Positions 24,137 to 33,812 of a stretch of 64,000 nt of DNA are shown here, piece after piece. Position numbers and translations under genes: made by a program. The stretch spans positions 62,001 to 126,000 of the forward strand of contig JAFUWV010000011.1 of NCBI GenBank assembly GCA_017477325.1. Direction: 5' to 3'. The stretch's first letter is position 1. Each line of letters opens with the position of its first letter. A model generated the notes under the pieces. It was not told where the DNA came from and ran no database searches. It saw nothing but the letters and a program-made list of their open reading frames with translations. Source of the DNA: Paludibacteraceae bacterium (GTDB lineage Bacteria; Bacteroidota; Bacteroidia; Bacteroidales; Paludibacteraceae).

Positions 24137-25249
24137 TCAGACGATTTGTCCGTTGTTTACAATGAATACTTTTGCATTTTGGCCGACCGACAGGAGCAGT
24201 TCGGTGAGATGCTGGCGGTCGGTGTCGGTGATGAATATCTGTCCGAAGCGGTCGGAGCCTACCAGTTCTACGATACGGCTGACGCGTTCGGAGTCGAGTT
24301 TGTCGAAAATATCGTCGAGGAGCAGAATCGGCTGCTGCCGGTTGGCATTGTGCAACCACACTGCCTGCGCGAGTTTGAGTGCGATAAGATATGTCTTCTG
24401 CTGCCCCTGGCTGCCTACCTGCTTGAGAGGATAGTCAGCCAGTTTCATCTCAAGTTCGTCCTTGTGTATGCCTTGCGAAGTCCAGCCAAGGATGAGGTCC
24501 CGCTGTCTGGTACGCAGCATAGCCTCACTGAGGTCGCGGTCTTGCAACTGTGACTTGTACGTGAGCGACACAGACTCTTTGTTTCCTGAGATATAGGTGT
24601 AGATATCCTGAAAGACAGGTGTGAACTCGCTGATAAACCCTGCCCGGAGCCGGTAGATATACTCTGCATGCGGAATCATACGCTCATCGAAGACCTCAAG
24701 CAGGGAGTCGTCGTGTGCGAGTCCTGCATCGGCAGCATCCTGCATCTGCTTGAGCAGGGCATTGCGCTGTTTGAGCAAAGCGTTGCATTCAGTTAGATGC
24801 TCAAGGTACGTACGGTTCTGCTGCGAGATGACGCTATCCATGAACCGGCGCCGCTCGTCGGAGCCTTCCACGATGAGTTCGGAGTCCTTGGGGGAGACGA
24901 TGACGAGGGGGATAAAGCCGATATGGTCGATAAGGCGCTTGTAGTCTTTTTTCCCACGGCGGAACTGCTTCTTCTGCCCACGACGGAGTCCGCAGGAGAT
25001 GGTCTCAGCGGTTGCCGGGTCGAACTCGTACACGCCCTTTATCATAGCCATCTCCGCCTCGTGACGTATGTTCTGCGAATCGATATTGCAGAGCGAAGAC
25101 TTGCAGAGCGAGAGGTAGTAGACAGCATCGAGCACATTGGTCTTGCCCATGCCGTTTTGTCCCACAAAGCAGTTGATATTAGGCGAGAGACTCAGGTCGG
25201 CTGACTCGATGTTGCGATAGTTGAGTATGTTCAGTTCTCTAAGATACAT
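24137..25249 (-). CDS. recF: DNA replication and repair protein RecF
   Basis: 370 residues. Walker A is GQNGMGKTNVLDA; the signature region has GSQGQQKTYLIALKLAQA and Walker B is PILLLDDIFDKLD. It loads RecA at single-strand gaps with RecO and RecR. The start overlaps the end of the GHL10 gene by 19 bp, so it is translated from the same mRNA rather than from a dnaA-dnaN-recF operon. Confidence 0.95.
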   Translation of the reverse strand: MYLRELNILNYRNIESADLSLSPNINCFVGQNGMGKTNVLDAVYYLSLCKSSLCNIDSQNIRHEAEMAMIKGVYEFDPATAETISCGLRRGQKKQFRRGKKDYKRLIDHIGFIPLVIVSPKDSELIVEGSDERRRFMDSVISQQNRTYLEHLTECNALLKQRNALLKQMQDAADAGLAHDDSLLEVFDERMIPHAEYIYRLRAGFISEFTPVFQDIYTYISGNKESVSLTYKSQLQDRDLSEAMLRTRQRDLILGWTSQGIHKDELEMKLADYPLKQVGSQGQQKTYLIALKLAQAVWLHNANRQQPILLLDDIFDKLDSERVSRIVELVGSDRFGQIFITDTDRQHLTELLLSVGQNAKVFIVNNGQIV

Positions 25250-26715
25250 GGTGCACTCTCTTGTTTGTAGCGGTTAAGCTCGGTGACGCAGATGGCGGAA
25301 TAGCGGTCGGGCTCGTCGATAAGCAGCGAGTTTTGCGCAGTGACAGACAGGATGAACTCGGGATTAGAGAAGTCAGCCTGCTCCTCAAGCGGAAAGGCAT
25401 AGACCACATAGCGGTGAGTGCCGGCAAGGGTGTCCTGCGACTGCCACGTGAGCGTGTGTCCGCTGAGTGCGATGTCTGTCGGCGGCAGGGGCATGAGCTG
25501 TTCGGTCATCACAGCCGAAGGGGGCAAGGCAGGCGTGGAATAGAAATCAGCGCGCAGGCTGTCGCACACGCCTTGTCTGTTAGCCATAAGCGAGTTCATA
25601 GAGAAGAAGACGGAGCCCTGCACCTCGTCGATAGTGCGATTGAGGCGTATCTGGCGGCATATCTCGTTAGGCGTGCGCCAAGCCTCAGCACCGCGCTGAT
25701 TGCCCAACTGATAGGGTGCCTGCCCGATATACAAGTTTTTGCCATAGGAGTATTGCGCCCACCAACGGGCGAGCACCTCGTAGTCAGCCACGCGTTTGCC
25801 TATCTCCCAATAGAGTTGCGGCACGACATAGTCAATCCAGCCCTTCTCGAGCCAGAGGAGAATGTCGGCATAGAGGTCATCGTAGTTCTGGCATCCAGCC
25901 TTGGTCTTGCTGCCGCGCCCGGGGTCAGAGGCAATGTTGCGCCACACGCCGAAAGGAGAAATACCGAACTCGACCCACGGCTTGAGGCTCTTGATGGTAT
26001 GTTGCAGTTCTTCTATAACGAGGTTGACATTGTTGCGCCGCCAGTCGTTCTTATCAGTGAATCCACGTGGATGAGCAGCAAAACTAAGGTCATCGGGGAA
26101 CTCTTTGCCCGCGATGCGATAGGGATAGAAATAGTCATCGAAATGTATGGCATCAACATCATACCTGCTAACGATATCAGCCACCACCCGGTTGAGAAAA
26201 CGGCGGGTCTCGTCGAGTGCAGGGTCGAAATACCACTTGTCGCCATACTGCACGAACCACTCGGGATGCTGGCGGTAGATATGTCCGGGAGCGAGACTCT
26301 CGAGTTTGAATCCGTTAGTCACCCGGTAAGGATTGAGCCACACATGCACGTCGATGCAACGCAGGTGCGCCTGCTCGCATACGAAAGCCAGGGGGTCGTA
26401 CGGCAGGTCGTTATCGGTACCCTGAGTGCCGGTAAGCCAGTTGGAAAGCGGCTCAAGCGGAGAGTAATAGAGGGCATCGGCAGTAGGTCTGACCTGGAAA
26501 ACGACAGCATTCATATTAAGGCTCTGCAGTGTGTCGAGCATAGCGATGAGTTCCTGCTTTTGCGCCTCGGAGTGTCCGACAGCGCCACGTGACGGCCAGT
26601 CGATGTTGGCGACAGTGGCAATCCATGCAGCACGCAGTTCACGCTTGGGCGGCTGTGCACTAATCAGCGCAAGAGAAAGCAGAGAAAGGCCAAGAAAGAG
26701 AGAAATTCTTTTCAT
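25231..26715 (-). CDS. Secreted glycosyl hydrolase-like protein (GHL10 / DUF187)
   Basis: 494 residues from ATG 26715, which gives a clean signal peptide (MKRISLFLGLSLLSLALISAQ); a longer frame upstream covers the promoter. The mature N-terminus RELRAAWIATVANIDWPS and VVFQVRPTADALY, VHVWLNPYRV, FDDYFYPY and WVEFGISPFGVWRN define the GHL10 (DUF187) TIM barrel (about 25-330). The C-terminal ~150 residues include a fibronectin-like strand pattern. Relatives are linked to peptidoglycan or glycan cleavage (FenI/DigH-like amidohydrolases of denuded glycans). recF overlaps its end. Confidence 0.88.
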   Translation of the reverse strand: MKRISLFLGLSLLSLALISAQPPKRELRAAWIATVANIDWPSRGAVGHSEAQKQELIAMLDTLQSLNMNAVVFQVRPTADALYYSPLEPLSNWLTGTQGTDNDLPYDPLAFVCEQAHLRCIDVHVWLNPYRVTNGFKLESLAPGHIYRQHPEWFVQYGDKWYFDPALDETRRFLNRVVADIVSRYDVDAIHFDDYFYPYRIAGKEFPDDLSFAAHPRGFTDKNDWRRNNVNLVIEELQHTIKSLKPWVEFGISPFGVWRNIASDPGRGSKTKAGCQNYDDLYADILLWLEKGWIDYVVPQLYWEIGKRVADYEVLARWWAQYSYGKNLYIGQAPYQLGNQRGAEAWRTPNEICRQIRLNRTIDEVQGSVFFSMNSLMANRQGVCDSLRADFYSTPALPPSAVMTEQLMPLPPTDIALSGHTLTWQSQDTLAGTHRYVVYAFPLEEQADFSNPEFILSVTAQNSLLIDEPDRYSAICVTELNRYKQESAPCILEN

Positions 26716-26735
26716 ACTATATTTATAATACCTTG

Positions 26736-26767
26736 CAAAGGTACTCATTTTTTCTGATACTGACAAA
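26736..26767 (-). promoter_or_regulatory. Promoter for GHL10-recF run, inside the DMT transporter 3' end
   Basis: On the minus strand: TTTG (26767-26764), 20 bp, TACCTTTG (26743-26736). The -33 element lies in the last codons of the upstream transporter gene. Confidence 0.75.
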
Positions 26768-27638
26768 TAAAGAGTCCGAGGATGACGATGGCGATGGCCA
26801 GCCATTTCTGCCAAGGCAGTGTCTCGGAAAAGAAACAGAGCATGATGAGTGCGGTGAAGACGGGCCGGATGTTATTGAATGCGTTTGCGCGGGTGACACC
26901 TATTCTTCTCACGGCAAAGCAGAAGAGGACGAAGGCGATGACCGATGCGAAGGCAGCGAGATAGAAGACTGTGAGCAGCGGCTGCCACGTGAAGTGCATC
27001 TGACTGAGTTCCGGCATATCGACAATGAACCAGACCGGTATGAAAAACAGAAGCGAGAAGAGTTGCACATAGAAGACGACGGTGAGTGCATTGTACTGTG
27101 CGGGGGCTTTGCGTATGACGATAGTGTAGAGCACTGCGCACATGACAGCAGCGAACAGGAGCGGTATGCCCCAAGGCGACCCCATGCTGAAATTGCTGTT
27201 GCCTGCCAGAATCATGAGGATGACACCTGCGGTGGAGATAAGGATGCCGATGATATTGTTTACGGTAACTTTCTCACGGAGAAGCAGGAAGGCGAAGATC
27301 GGAGCAAAAAGCGGCGAGGTGGAGAGCAGCACTTCGCTGACCGTAGGCGAGGCGGATATGCGCAATCCGTAGGCCTCGAAGATATAATAGAGAAAGGGGT
27401 TGACGAATCCTCCGAGCAGGAAAAGGGGCAGATGCTGCAACTGCAGTTTCTGAAGAGAACGGGAGAGTAGCCCGACACAGAGCATAAGGATGACAGCGAT
27501 GAGGAAACGGAGAGTGACGAGTGTGAGCGGATGAAGGCTGAGCAGTACGAATTTGGTAGCGATAGGCGTAGTGCCCCAGATGAGCATTGCCACAAGTATG
27601 GCTATATAGGGGAGTGATTTCTTCATTTGATTCTTCAT
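26745..27638 (-). CDS. EamA/DMT family transporter
   Basis: 297 residues from ATG 27638 (ATG 27626 is also possible). Ten hydrophobic segments form two EamA repeats: PYIAILVAMLIWGTTPIATK at the start and the second repeat near WGIPLLFAAVMCAVLYTIV. The inner-membrane transporter probably moves amino acids or other small metabolites. The start lies 1 bp after the stop of the dipeptide epimerase, so the two are coupled. That pairing suggests export or import of amino acids from murein or dipeptide turnover. Confidence 0.85.
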   Translation of the reverse strand: MKNQMKKSLPYIAILVAMLIWGTTPIATKFVLLSLHPLTLVTLRFLIAVILMLCVGLLSRSLQKLQLQHLPLFLLGGFVNPFLYYIFEAYGLRISASPTVSEVLLSTSPLFAPIFAFLLLREKVTVNNIIGILISTAGVILMILAGNSNFSMGSPWGIPLLFAAVMCAVLYTIVIRKAPAQYNALTVVFYVQLFSLLFFIPVWFIVDMPELSQMHFTWQPLLTVFYLAAFASVIAFVLFCFAVRRIGVTRANAFNNIRPVFTALIMLCFFSETLPWQKWLAIAIVILGLFICQYQKK

Positions 27639-27639
27639 A

Positions 27640-28794
27640 TTATAATTCTTTGAGTCCCAATCCCGGTCTGTCTGGCAAGCAGAGCCTGCCGTCGCACAGT
27701 CCGACACCCTCGTACAGGTCGTTGCTTATGAGGAGATTGCCATCGAGGTCGGCGAAGTCGGCGAGGGGTGAGAGCGAGGCGGCAGCGGTGACTGCGCAAG
27801 AGGTCTCGGTCATGCAGCCGAGCATGACCTGCATGCCTTCGGTGCGTGCATAATGAATCATCTTGACGGCTTCGCGTATGCCGGTGGACTTCATGAGTTT
27901 GATGTTGATACCATGAAAAGCGCCTTTGAGGCCCGGCAGGTCGCGGAGACGCTGCACCGACTCGTCGGCATAGACAGGAACAGGGCTATGCTGAGTGAGC
28001 CATGCCGAGTCGTCGAGCCGATGTTTGGGCAGAGGCTGCTCCACCATCTGCACACCCTGCTCGTGCAGCCAGAAGATCTTGTCAAGAGCCTTCTGCCGGT
28101 CGGTCCACCCCTGGTTGGCATCGACTACTAATGGCAGGTCAGTCACTTCGCGCACGGTACGCACCATCTGCTCGTCACCATCGTAGCCCACCTTGACTTT
28201 GAGCACATTGAACATGCCGGCACACTCGCGAGTCTTCTCACGCACGACGTCGGGCGTGTCTATTCCTATGGTATAACTGGTGCTCAGCACCTTGTCGGGA
28301 TTGACCCCGAGCAGAGCGTAGAGGGGCTGACCTGAGAGTTGCCCGACAAGGTCGTGGAGAGCGATGTCGATGGCTGCCTTGGCAGGAGTCTGCGCTTCCT
28401 CTATGGTGTCAAGATAGTCCATGATGTCTTCAAGGAGGAAGGGCGACTGAAACTGCGAGAGGTCCACTTTCTGCAGGAAAGCCATAGTGCCTTCAACGGT
28501 ATAGCCGAGATAGGGCGGCAGCGAAGCCTCGCCATGACCTGTACAGCCCTCATATTCGATACGCACCTGCACGCCGGGAGTCACCTTGCGGGAGAAACCT
28601 GCCACGGTGAAGGTATGGCGCAACTCCAGTTCATAACTGAACCAGCTGAGCTGCATTTTGCCGGAGTGCGTACTATGGTGAACATGTGCCGGCTCTTTCT
28701 GTTGTCCGGAGATGCACCCTTCAAGCAGCGTCGGTGCGAAGACAGCCGCCGAGCCATACAAGATGCTCTTACGTAGGAATTCTCTTCTTCTCAT
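27640..28794 (-). CDS. Dipeptide epimerase (enolase superfamily), exported
   Basis: 384 residues. The N-terminus has a twin-arginine pattern (MRRREFLRKS) and Cys27 in LLEGC, so it may be a Tat-exported lipoprotein. The muconate-lactonising-like barrel has the KxK base (VLKVKVGYDG), metal ligands in VVDANQGW, MVEQPLP and VYADESV, and INIKLMKSTG for the second base. These are the residues of L-Ala-D/L-Glu-type epimerases that racemise dipeptides such as those from peptidoglycan. Coupled to the DMT transporter. Confidence 0.88.
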   Translation of the reverse strand: MRRREFLRKSILYGSAAVFAPTLLEGCISGQQKEPAHVHHSTHSGKMQLSWFSYELELRHTFTVAGFSRKVTPGVQVRIEYEGCTGHGEASLPPYLGYTVEGTMAFLQKVDLSQFQSPFLLEDIMDYLDTIEEAQTPAKAAIDIALHDLVGQLSGQPLYALLGVNPDKVLSTSYTIGIDTPDVVREKTRECAGMFNVLKVKVGYDGDEQMVRTVREVTDLPLVVDANQGWTDRQKALDKIFWLHEQGVQMVEQPLPKHRLDDSAWLTQHSPVPVYADESVQRLRDLPGLKGAFHGINIKLMKSTGIREAVKMIHYARTEGMQVMLGCMTETSCAVTAAASLSPLADFADLDGNLLISNDLYEGVGLCDGRLCLPDRPGLGLKEL

Positions 28795-28810
28795 GGTGAA
28801 CAGGCAAATA

Positions 28811-28873
28811 ATAATTCATAATGCATAATGCATAATATATAATTCATAATTCATAATTCATAATGCATAATTA
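28811..28873. repeat. 7-bp array, ATAATTC/ATAATGC (9 units), leader of the epimerase gene
   Basis: Nine units in register: ATAATTC, ATAATGC twice, ATAATAT, ATAATTC three times, ATAATGC, ATAATTA. It shares its unit with 21473-21528. It lies between the minus-strand promoter and the epimerase start. Confidence 0.95.
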
Positions 28874-28940
28874 TGGTGAATCGGTAATTTGTAACGGGTC
28901 CTTGCTCTTTGTTCCTTGCTCATTGTGTGAAATTTGAATG

Positions 28941-28972
28941 CAAAGGTACAACAAATTTGTCAATATAGAAAA
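28941..28972 (-). promoter_or_regulatory. Promoter for the epimerase-DMT operon
   Basis: TACCTTTG on the minus strand (28948-28941). The -33 position (28972-28969) reads TTTT, a weak match. It is interleaved with the uvrB promoter. Confidence 0.55.
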
Positions 28973-28987
28973 CTTTCAGTACCTTTG
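28956..28987 (+). promoter_or_regulatory. Promoter for uvrB
   Basis: TTTG at 28956-28959, 20 bp, TACCTTTG at 28980-28987, only 4 bp before the ATG at 28992, which implies a leaderless mRNA. Confidence 0.85.
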
Positions 28988-28991
28988 CAGT

Positions 28992-31019
28992 ATGATAGAA
29001 CACGAATTCAATCTCAAGTCCGACTACAAGCCCACAGGCGACCAGCCCCAGGCTATACAGCAGCTGGCGGACGGGGTGCTGGCAGGCGCCCCTGCGCAGG
29101 TGCTTCTGGGTGTGACAGGTTCGGGCAAGACTTTCACTGTAGCGAACGTGATACAGCAAGTGAAGCGTCCGACTCTAATTCTGTCGCACAACAAGACGCT
29201 GGCCGCGCAGCTGTACTCGGAGATGAAAGCTTTCTTCCCCGACAACGCCGTGGAGTATTTCGTCTCGTACTACGACTACTACCAGCCCGAGGCTTATATA
29301 CCCTCAACAGACACATACATAGAGAAGGACCTCGCCATCAATCAGGAGATAGACCGGCTGAGGCTGAGCGCGACGGCGGCATTGCTCTCCGGCAGAAGAG
29401 ATGTGATAGTGGTGAGTTCGGTGAGTTGTCTGTACGGCATAGGCAACCCCAACGAGTTTGAAGCAAACGCCATCCATATCAGTTGCGGACAGACTATTGT
29501 CAGAGACGACCTGCTGCTGCGCCTTGTCAACAGCCAATATACCCGCAACCAACTGGAACTGACACGCGGCACTTTCCGCGTACAGGGCGATACGGTAGAT
29601 ATATTTCTGGCATACGCCGACTACGTGGTGAGAGTGGTGTTCTGGGGTAATGAGATAGACGAGATATATACGTACGAGCCTGTCAACAACCAGATTCTTG
29701 ACCGATACGAAGAGTTCAACATATATCCTGCCGCCATCTTCGTGACCACCAAAGAGGCCGCTGCGCGTGCCATTGAACAGATACGGACAGACATGGAGAA
29801 GCAGGTGGAGTATTTCATAAGTACCGACCGTCCTCTCGAGGCCAAGCGCATAGAAGAAAGAGTCAAATATGACATCGAGATGATACAGGAACTGGGGTAC
29901 TGCTCGGGCATAGAGAACTACAGCAGATATTTCGACCAGCGTCAGCCGGGCGAACCACCCTACTGTCTGCTGAACTATTTTCCGAAAGACTTCCTGCTCG
30001 TGATCGACGAGAGCCATGTGACAGTGCCTCAGATACATGCCATGTACGGAGGCGATGCCGCGAGGAAACAGAATCTTGTCGAATACGGTTTCCGCCTGCC
30101 TGCAGCCAGAGACAACCGTCCTCTGAAGTTCGAGGAGTTTGAGGCTCTGACGCCTCAGACTATCTACGTGAGTGCCACACCTGCAGAATACGAACTCGAG
30201 AAGTCGGACGGCATAGTGGTGGAACAACTGATCCGCCCCACAGGTCTGCTTGACCCCGAGATAGAGGTGCGTCCTTCGAAGAACCAGATAGACGACCTGA
30301 TGGAGGAGATAGCCAAGCGAGTGGAGAGAGACCAGCGTGTGCTTGTCACCACCCTGACGAAGCGCATGGCAGAAGAGCTGGATGACTACCTGAGAAAGAA
30401 CGGTGTACGCTGCGCCTATATACACTCCGACATTGACACACTGGAGCGCGTACAGATAATGGACGACTTGAGGAAAGGCATGTATGACGTGCTGGTGGGA
30501 GTGAACCTGCTGCGCGAAGGACTGGACCTTCCGGAGGTGAGCCTTGTTGCCATAATAGATGCCGACAAAGAAGGATTCCTGCGCGACCACAGGAGTCTAA
30601 CCCAGACAGCAGGCCGCGCCGCAAGACATACAGAGGGCAAGGTTATCATGTATGCCGACAAGATTACACGCTCGATGCAGCAGACAATTGACGAGACATT
30701 CCGCCGCCGGCAGATACAGATGGCCTACAATGAGGAGAACGGTATTACACCGACGGCTATCCGCAAGCGTCTGGACAACCCGCTGTCCACACTCAACCAA
30801 CAGCCCGGAAACAACGAGCCTCAATATGTCGTGACAAAGATATACGACGCTGTGCATGACCCTGTGATAGACAACATGACGCTGCCGCAACTGGAGAAAC
30901 TGATAGAGAAAACCAAACGCGACATGCTGCATGCAGCCAAAGAGATGAACTTCATGGAGGCAGCAAGACTGAGAGACGAGATGCTAAAGATGCAGAATCT
31001 GGCCAAAACAAAAGATTAA
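28992..31019 (+). CDS. uvrB: UvrABC system protein B
   Basis: 675 residues from ATG 28992; an in-frame ATG at 28938 lies before the promoter and is rejected. Helicase motifs are complete: Walker A GVTGSGKT, the beta-hairpin [54 protein letters not shown] and QTAGRAAR. The last ~35 residues are the UVR domain that binds UvrC. It verifies DNA damage in nucleotide excision repair. The promoter sits so close that the transcript is predicted to be leaderless. Confidence 0.97.
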   Translation: MIEHEFNLKSDYKPTGDQPQAIQQLADGVLAGAPAQVLLGVTGSGKTFTVANVIQQVKRPTLILSHNKTLAAQLYSEMKAFFPDNAVEYFVSYYDYYQPEAYIPSTDTYIEKDLAINQEIDRLRLSATAALLSGRRDVIVVSSVSCLYGIGNPNEFEANAIHISCGQTIVRDDLLLRLVNSQYTRNQLELTRGTFRVQGDTVDIFLAYADYVVRVVFWGNEIDEIYTYEPVNNQILDRYEEFNIYPAAIFVTTKEAAARAIEQIRTDMEKQVEYFISTDRPLEAKRIEERVKYDIEMIQELGYCSGIENYSRYFDQRQPGEPPYCLLNYFPKDFLLVIDESHVTVPQIHAMYGGDAARKQNLVEYGFRLPAARDNRPLKFEEFEALTPQTIYVSATPAEYELEKSDGIVVEQLIRPTGLLDPEIEVRPSKNQIDDLMEEIAKRVERDQRVLVTTLTKRMAEELDDYLRKNGVRCAYIHSDIDTLERVQIMDDLRKGMYDVLVGVNLLREGLDLPEVSLVAIIDADKEGFLRDHRSLTQTAGRAARHTEGKVIMYADKITRSMQQTIDETFRRRQIQMAYNEENGITPTAIRKRLDNPLSTLNQQPGNNEPQYVVTKIYDAVHDPVIDNMTLPQLEKLIEKTKRDMLHAAKEMNFMEAARLRDEMLKMQNLAKTKD

Positions 31020-31032
31020 TATAAAGCATTAT

Positions 31033-31088
31033 ATTAATAGTGAATAGTGAACAATGAATAGTGAATAGATAATTGCGAATAGCAAAAA
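31033..31088 (+). repeat. 7-bp array, GTGAATA (8 units)
   Basis: ATTAATA, GTGAATA, GTGAACA, ATGAATA, GTGAATA, GATAATT, GCGAATA, GCAAAAA in register. It fills most of the gap between uvrB and the SpmA/SpmB fusion gene. Confidence 0.85.
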
Positions 31089-31100
31089 AGTTTATATAAT

Positions 31101-32333
31101 ATGGTTCTAAATTACATTTGGATAGGGCTGATACTGATTGCCTTTGTGGTAGGTATTGTTCAGGCTACTGCCTTCGGCCAGGCAGATATATTCAATGCCA
31201 TTGTCAACTCGACCTTCGACTCAGCCAAGTCAGGTTTCGAGATCAGTCTGGGTTTGACAGGCGTGCTATCTCTATGGCTCGGCATTATGAAGATAGGCGA
31301 GCGAGGGGGTGTGGTCGAAGGCTTCTCGCGAGTTGTGCAACCCTTCTTCAGCCGCATCTTTCCCGAAGTGCCCAAAGGTCACCCTGCGTACGGCAGCATG
31401 TTCATGAACATAAGTGCCAACATGCTCGGGCTTGACAATGCCGCCACTCCGATGGGTCTGAAAGCTATGCAACAATTGCAAGAACTGAACCCGGACAAAC
31501 AGCGGGCGAGCAATGCAATGATAATGTTTCTGGTGCTGAACACCTCCGGCCTGACACTGATACCTGTTTCAGTGATGGTATATCGCGCCCAGCTGGGTGC
31601 AGCCAACCCTGCCGACGTATTTCTGCCCATACTCTTAGCCACATACTTCTCCACCCTCGTAGGGCTTCTCTCAGTTTGCATTGCACAGAAAATAAGTCTA
31701 CGGGACCCTGTGCTGCTGATTACCATAACAGGCATGACAGTTGTTATCGGCGGCGTGCTATGGGGAGTCAGTTATCTTCCTCAAGAGACACTCACCAAGT
31801 GGTCAACCATCTTTGCCAGCATAGTGCTTCTGACAGTAATCGTAAGTTTCATAATAGCCGCCATGGTAAAGAAGGTCAATGTGTATGACGCCTTCATAGA
31901 AGGGGCGAAAGACGGATTCAAGACGGCAGTAGGAATTATTCCCTACCTGATAGCCATACTGGTGGCTATCGGTATGTTTCGCGCCTCAGGAGCCATGGAC
32001 CTGCTGGTACAAGGCTTTGGGTGGCTGTTTGCACTGATGGGTATCAACACCGACTTTGTAGCGGCACTGCCAACCGCTCTGATGAAACCACTGTCGGGCA
32101 GCGGAGCAAGAGGCATGATGGTAGATGCGATGACACAATACGGTGCAGACTCGTTCGTGGGCAGACTCGTAAGTATCATGCAGGGGGCTACAGACACTAC
32201 ATTTTATATCATTGCCGTCTATTTCGGCTATGTAGGCATACGCGACACACGCTATGCAGTAGTCTGCGGTCTGCTTGCAGACTTGGCAGGCATCATTGCC
32301 GCCATAATCATAGGGTACATGTTCTTCCATTAA
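31101..32333 (+). CDS. SpmA-SpmB fusion (nucleoside-recognition Gate domains)
   Basis: 410 residues with about ten membrane segments. The N-terminal half (1-200) is SpmA-like with FMNISANMLGLDNAATPMGLKAM; the C-terminal half is SpmB-like with ALPTALMKPLSGSGARGMM. These are two Gate domains joined in one chain, as is usual in Bacteroidota. In Bacillus, SpmA and SpmB help spore core dehydration; in non-sporulating bacteria the role is unknown and probably transport. Spacing from uvrB (81 bp of repeat) allows co-transcription. Confidence 0.85.
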   Translation: MVLNYIWIGLILIAFVVGIVQATAFGQADIFNAIVNSTFDSAKSGFEISLGLTGVLSLWLGIMKIGERGGVVEGFSRVVQPFFSRIFPEVPKGHPAYGSMFMNISANMLGLDNAATPMGLKAMQQLQELNPDKQRASNAMIMFLVLNTSGLTLIPVSVMVYRAQLGAANPADVFLPILLATYFSTLVGLLSVCIAQKISLRDPVLLITITGMTVVIGGVLWGVSYLPQETLTKWSTIFASIVLLTVIVSFIIAAMVKKVNVYDAFIEGAKDGFKTAVGIIPYLIAILVAIGMFRASGAMDLLVQGFGWLFALMGINTDFVAALPTALMKPLSGSGARGMMVDAMTQYGADSFVGRLVSIMQGATDTTFYIIAVYFGYVGIRDTRYAVVCGLLADLAGIIAAIIIGYMFFH

Positions 32334-32342
32334 CAACATACC

Positions 32343-32374
32343 ACTTACCAACTTATTAACTTACCAACCCACTG
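32343..32374 (+). repeat. 8-bp repeat, ACTTACCA (4 units)
   Basis: ACTTACCA, ACTTATTA, ACTTACCA, ACCCACTG in register, in the 50-bp gap between the SpmA-SpmB gene and the coiled-coil gene. Confidence 0.6.
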
Positions 32375-32383
32375 ATCTATCCC

Positions 32384-33283
32384 ATGGCACGTGCGAGAAT
32401 ACTAAAAACCATATTTGAGAAGATCGACCCTCGACAACTGCAACAGCAAGAGCGTGAGCAACGGTCACGACAAAAGCAGCTGGAGAACCAACGCAGGCAA
32501 CAGGAGGAGGCAGAGCGACGCCGTCGGGAGAAAGAAGAACAACGACTGCAAGAGCGTAAGCAACTGCTGCAACAGCGCGTGCAAGAGGCCCTGGACAAAG
32601 GACAGATAACGGCGGAAGAAGCCCTGTGGCTGCCTGACCTGGACACCGACCGTGTGGTCACCTGGAACCACACACCATACATAGACCAACTCACCAAACT
32701 ACGCACACAGATAGACAACGGGGAGTGGGAGGATGCATGTCTGTACCTGACCGACAAGAAAGACTATAACCCCACCTTCACTCAGTACGTAAAGAGTCTG
32801 TTTGGCGACACCTACTCTTTTGAAGAGCACCAGCCGCATGCCAACCCATACAAAGAAAGAAAGCGACTGCGCCGACTCAAAGCCGAAGAGACACCGGAGC
32901 AGGAAGCAGAAATCAACCTGGAGCCGTGGGCCGACAACCTGTATGATGCATGCGCACCGCACCTGACGGTAACGAACCACTCTTCAGAAGGCGACTTTCG
33001 ATTCGGCATAATGACCGTATGGCGCAAACGCTTCACCAAACACGGGCTTGCCATGATGGCCCGTTCGCAATTTATCAAGACCAAGCTCTTTGAGCAGGAG
33101 ACCGACATACCTGTGTTTATGCTAATAGGCATAGGAGGTACAGACCAAAAGCCCGAACGACTGTTTATAGTGCCATTCACCGACATTGAAGACCACTTCA
33201 TACCCAAGCCTATTGCCTACAAATACGAAGAAGACCCCAACATGCAACTGCACTACATACCCGAATTAAGAAAACTAAAATAA
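32384..33283 (+). CDS. Unknown protein with a long N-terminal coiled coil
   Basis: 299 residues, no signal peptide. Residues about 18-75 are a Gln/Glu/Arg-rich coiled coil (QQQEREQRSRQKQLENQRRQ). Residues 75-170 are mixed. From about 185 the sequence becomes globular, with FRFGIMTVWRKRFTKHGLAMMARSQ and IPVFMLIGIGGTDQ, followed by LFIVPFTDIEDHF. I do not recognise the domain. It lies 12 bp upstream of ybeY and is probably co-transcribed with it. Confidence 0.65.
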   Translation: MARARILKTIFEKIDPRQLQQQEREQRSRQKQLENQRRQQEEAERRRREKEEQRLQERKQLLQQRVQEALDKGQITAEEALWLPDLDTDRVVTWNHTPYIDQLTKLRTQIDNGEWEDACLYLTDKKDYNPTFTQYVKSLFGDTYSFEEHQPHANPYKERKRLRRLKAEETPEQEAEINLEPWADNLYDACAPHLTVTNHSSEGDFRFGIMTVWRKRFTKHGLAMMARSQFIKTKLFEQETDIPVFMLIGIGGTDQKPERLFIVPFTDIEDHFIPKPIAYKYEEDPNMQLHYIPELRKLK

Positions 33284-33295
33284 GACATAAGATAT

Positions 33296-33706
33296 ATGAT
33301 AAGGTTTACTACCGACAATACCGTAATGCCCGACATAGACGAGCACAGAATAGCGAGCTGGATACAGAGTGTGGCGGCCGACTATGGCAAACGCGCAGGA
33401 GATATCACATACATCTTCTGCGATGACGAGAAGATACTGAGTGTCAACCGCGAGTTTCTCTCGCACGACTACTACACGGACGTCATCACCTTCGACTACT
33501 CATGTTTCCCTGTCATCTCGGGAGACATATTCATATCGCTTGATACAGTAAAGAGCAATGCCGAAGAAGCGGGCGCAGACTTTATTGACGAGCTTCATAG
33601 GATTATCATTCACGGAGTGCTGCACCTAACGGGGCAAGGCGACAAAACGCCTGAGACACGAGAAGAGATGACACGCAAAGAAAACCTTGCACTCAGCAAA
33701 CTATAA
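33296..33706 (+). CDS. ybeY: Endoribonuclease YbeY
   Basis: 136 residues, slightly short for the family. The zinc motif HGVLHLTGQGDKT (H-x3-H-x5-D form; most relatives have a third His where Gly-Asp occurs) is preceded by YYTDVITFDYSCFP and SGDIFISLDTVK, all typical of YbeY. It processes the 16S rRNA 3' end and takes part in ribosome quality control. It may be co-transcribed with the coiled-coil gene upstream. A ~106-bp gap follows. Confidence 0.9.
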   Translation: MIRFTTDNTVMPDIDEHRIASWIQSVAADYGKRAGDITYIFCDDEKILSVNREFLSHDYYTDVITFDYSCFPVISGDIFISLDTVKSNAEEAGADFIDELHRIIIHGVLHLTGQGDKTPETREEMTRKENLALSKL

Positions 33707-33812
33707 ACTGCAATTTTGGCAGACAAACCCGGTTTGCGGCATCTTGGAACACTTTTTGTAATATAGACAGTGACAACATTTACATTCATAACAATTTTCA
33801 ACAAGGACCATT

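Noticed and set aside
29304-30590. A 428-codon frame antisense to uvrB
   Set aside because: It mirrors uvrB codons and has no independent signals.
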